Of a stretch of DNA of 6,663 bases, positions 6,532 to 6,663 are shown in pieces. Position 1 is the first letter of the stretch, and the number at the start of each line of letters is the position of its first letter. Both the position numbers and the translations under genes were made by a program. The notes beneath the pieces were generated by a model. It searched no databases, had not been told where the DNA came from, and was given only the letters and a program-made list of their open reading frames with translations. The stretch is from contig CATYYP010000102.1 of the NCBI GenBank assembly GCA_958415245.1, positions 1 to 6,663 on the forward strand, written 5' to 3'. The stretch is from Schaalia odontolytica. GTDB taxonomy: Bacteria > Actinomycetota > Actinomycetes > Actinomycetales > Actinomycetaceae.

Positions 6532-6632
6532 GCGGGACGCGGCGCGAGGCAGGCACCCCTCGCCAGCTAGCGGGCGAGGGGCACCCTCACCGCGGACTCT
6601 TGCCGTGGGTGCCTGTCTGCGTGTCTAGCGGG
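6530..6632. repeat. Short dispersed word TAGCGGG, three copies
   Basis: TAGCGGG occurs at 6530-6536, 6568-6574 and 6626-6632. A fourth copy at 6115-6121 covers the end of the membrane protein gene. The second and third copies share the longer CTAGCGGGCG. Read on the minus strand the word is CCCGCTA, which at 6115 and 6626 coincides with the Ala-Arg-stop end of a coding frame. It may therefore partly reflect similar gene ends rather than a repeat family. Confidence 0.3.
6556..6581. terminator. Stem-loop, possible terminator of the gene entering from the right
   Basis: CCCCTCGCC (6556-6564) pairs perfectly over 9 bp with GGCGAGGGG (6573-6581) around an 8-base loop. It lies 44 bases beyond the probable stop of the leftward edge gene and upstream of the membrane protein promoter. 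This is the expected place for a terminator shielding that promoter. There is no U-tract, so an operator or other structured element remains possible. Confidence 0.45.
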
Positions 6633-6663
6633 CGGGGGGGGGGAAGAAGCCCGCGGCGGCGCG
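6625..6663 (-). CDS. Probable C-terminal tail of a leftward gene cut by the right edge
   Basis: Read on the minus strand, 6663-6625 gives R-A-A-A-G-F-F-P-P-P-A-R and a TAG stop. All 12 sense codons end in C or G, as expected for coding sequence here, and a 9-bp stem-loop follows downstream. Only 12 codons are visible, so no function can be given. The three prolines come from the ten-G run at 6634-6643. A one-base length change there would shift into a second frame, which is open to 6567 and ends V-P-L-A-R. That frame has several T/A third positions and is less convincing. Confidence 0.35.
   Translation of the reverse strand, partial: RAAAGFFPPPAR

Noticed and set aside
1..6663. A new multi-gene defence or other accessory system
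   Set aside because: The window is a standard sbcDC operon flanked by housekeeping-type or single unknown genes. No toxin-antitoxin pair, integrase, transposase, reverse transcriptase or CRISPR-like spacing pattern is visible.

Overview
The window is about 6.7 kb of high-GC DNA, near 70% GC in the coding regions I counted. It has dense, short-spaced genes and a strong G/C bias at third codon positions. The protein families (actinobacterial-type SbcC/SbcD, a DUF6912-like protein, a CpaE/ParA-like ATPase tail) point to an actinobacterium, probably in the Actinomyces/Schaalia group. That placement is inferred from protein style and GC alone.

Layout from left to right. The 3' end of a ParA/MinD/CpaE-like ATPase gene (+, cut by the left edge, stop at 495) is followed at once by a small DUF6912-like gene (+, 498-968). 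That gene converges, with only 3 bases between the stop codons, on an sbcD-sbcC operon read leftward. sbcD (5245-4040) comes first and overlaps sbcC (4043-972) by 4 bases. A 101-base divergent intergenic region separates sbcD from a class I glutamine amidotransferase gene (+, 5347-6075). That gene converges over 38 bases on a small, lower-GC membrane protein gene (-, 6518-6114). The right edge holds a short intergenic stretch with a stem-loop, repeated TAGCGGG words, a run of ten G's and probably the last 12 codons of another leftward gene.

Functionally, the core is the SbcCD (Rad50/Mre11-type) DNA end-processing nuclease. SbcD is the Mn-dependent nuclease and SbcC the long coiled-coil ATPase with a zinc hook. 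All the diagnostic motifs of both subunits are intact. The other genes are not obviously linked to it: the ATPase fragment resembles proteins of Tad/Flp pilus or partitioning loci, and the amidotransferase has no synthetase partner in view.

The most interesting regulatory signal is shared by several starts. Four of the five visible gene starts have a TANNNT-like -10 box ending 6 or 7 bases before the ATG. This suggests leaderless transcripts. Only sbcC, coupled to sbcD, has a conventional Shine-Dalgarno. No mobile element, CRISPR array, RNA gene or clearly new multi-gene system was found.
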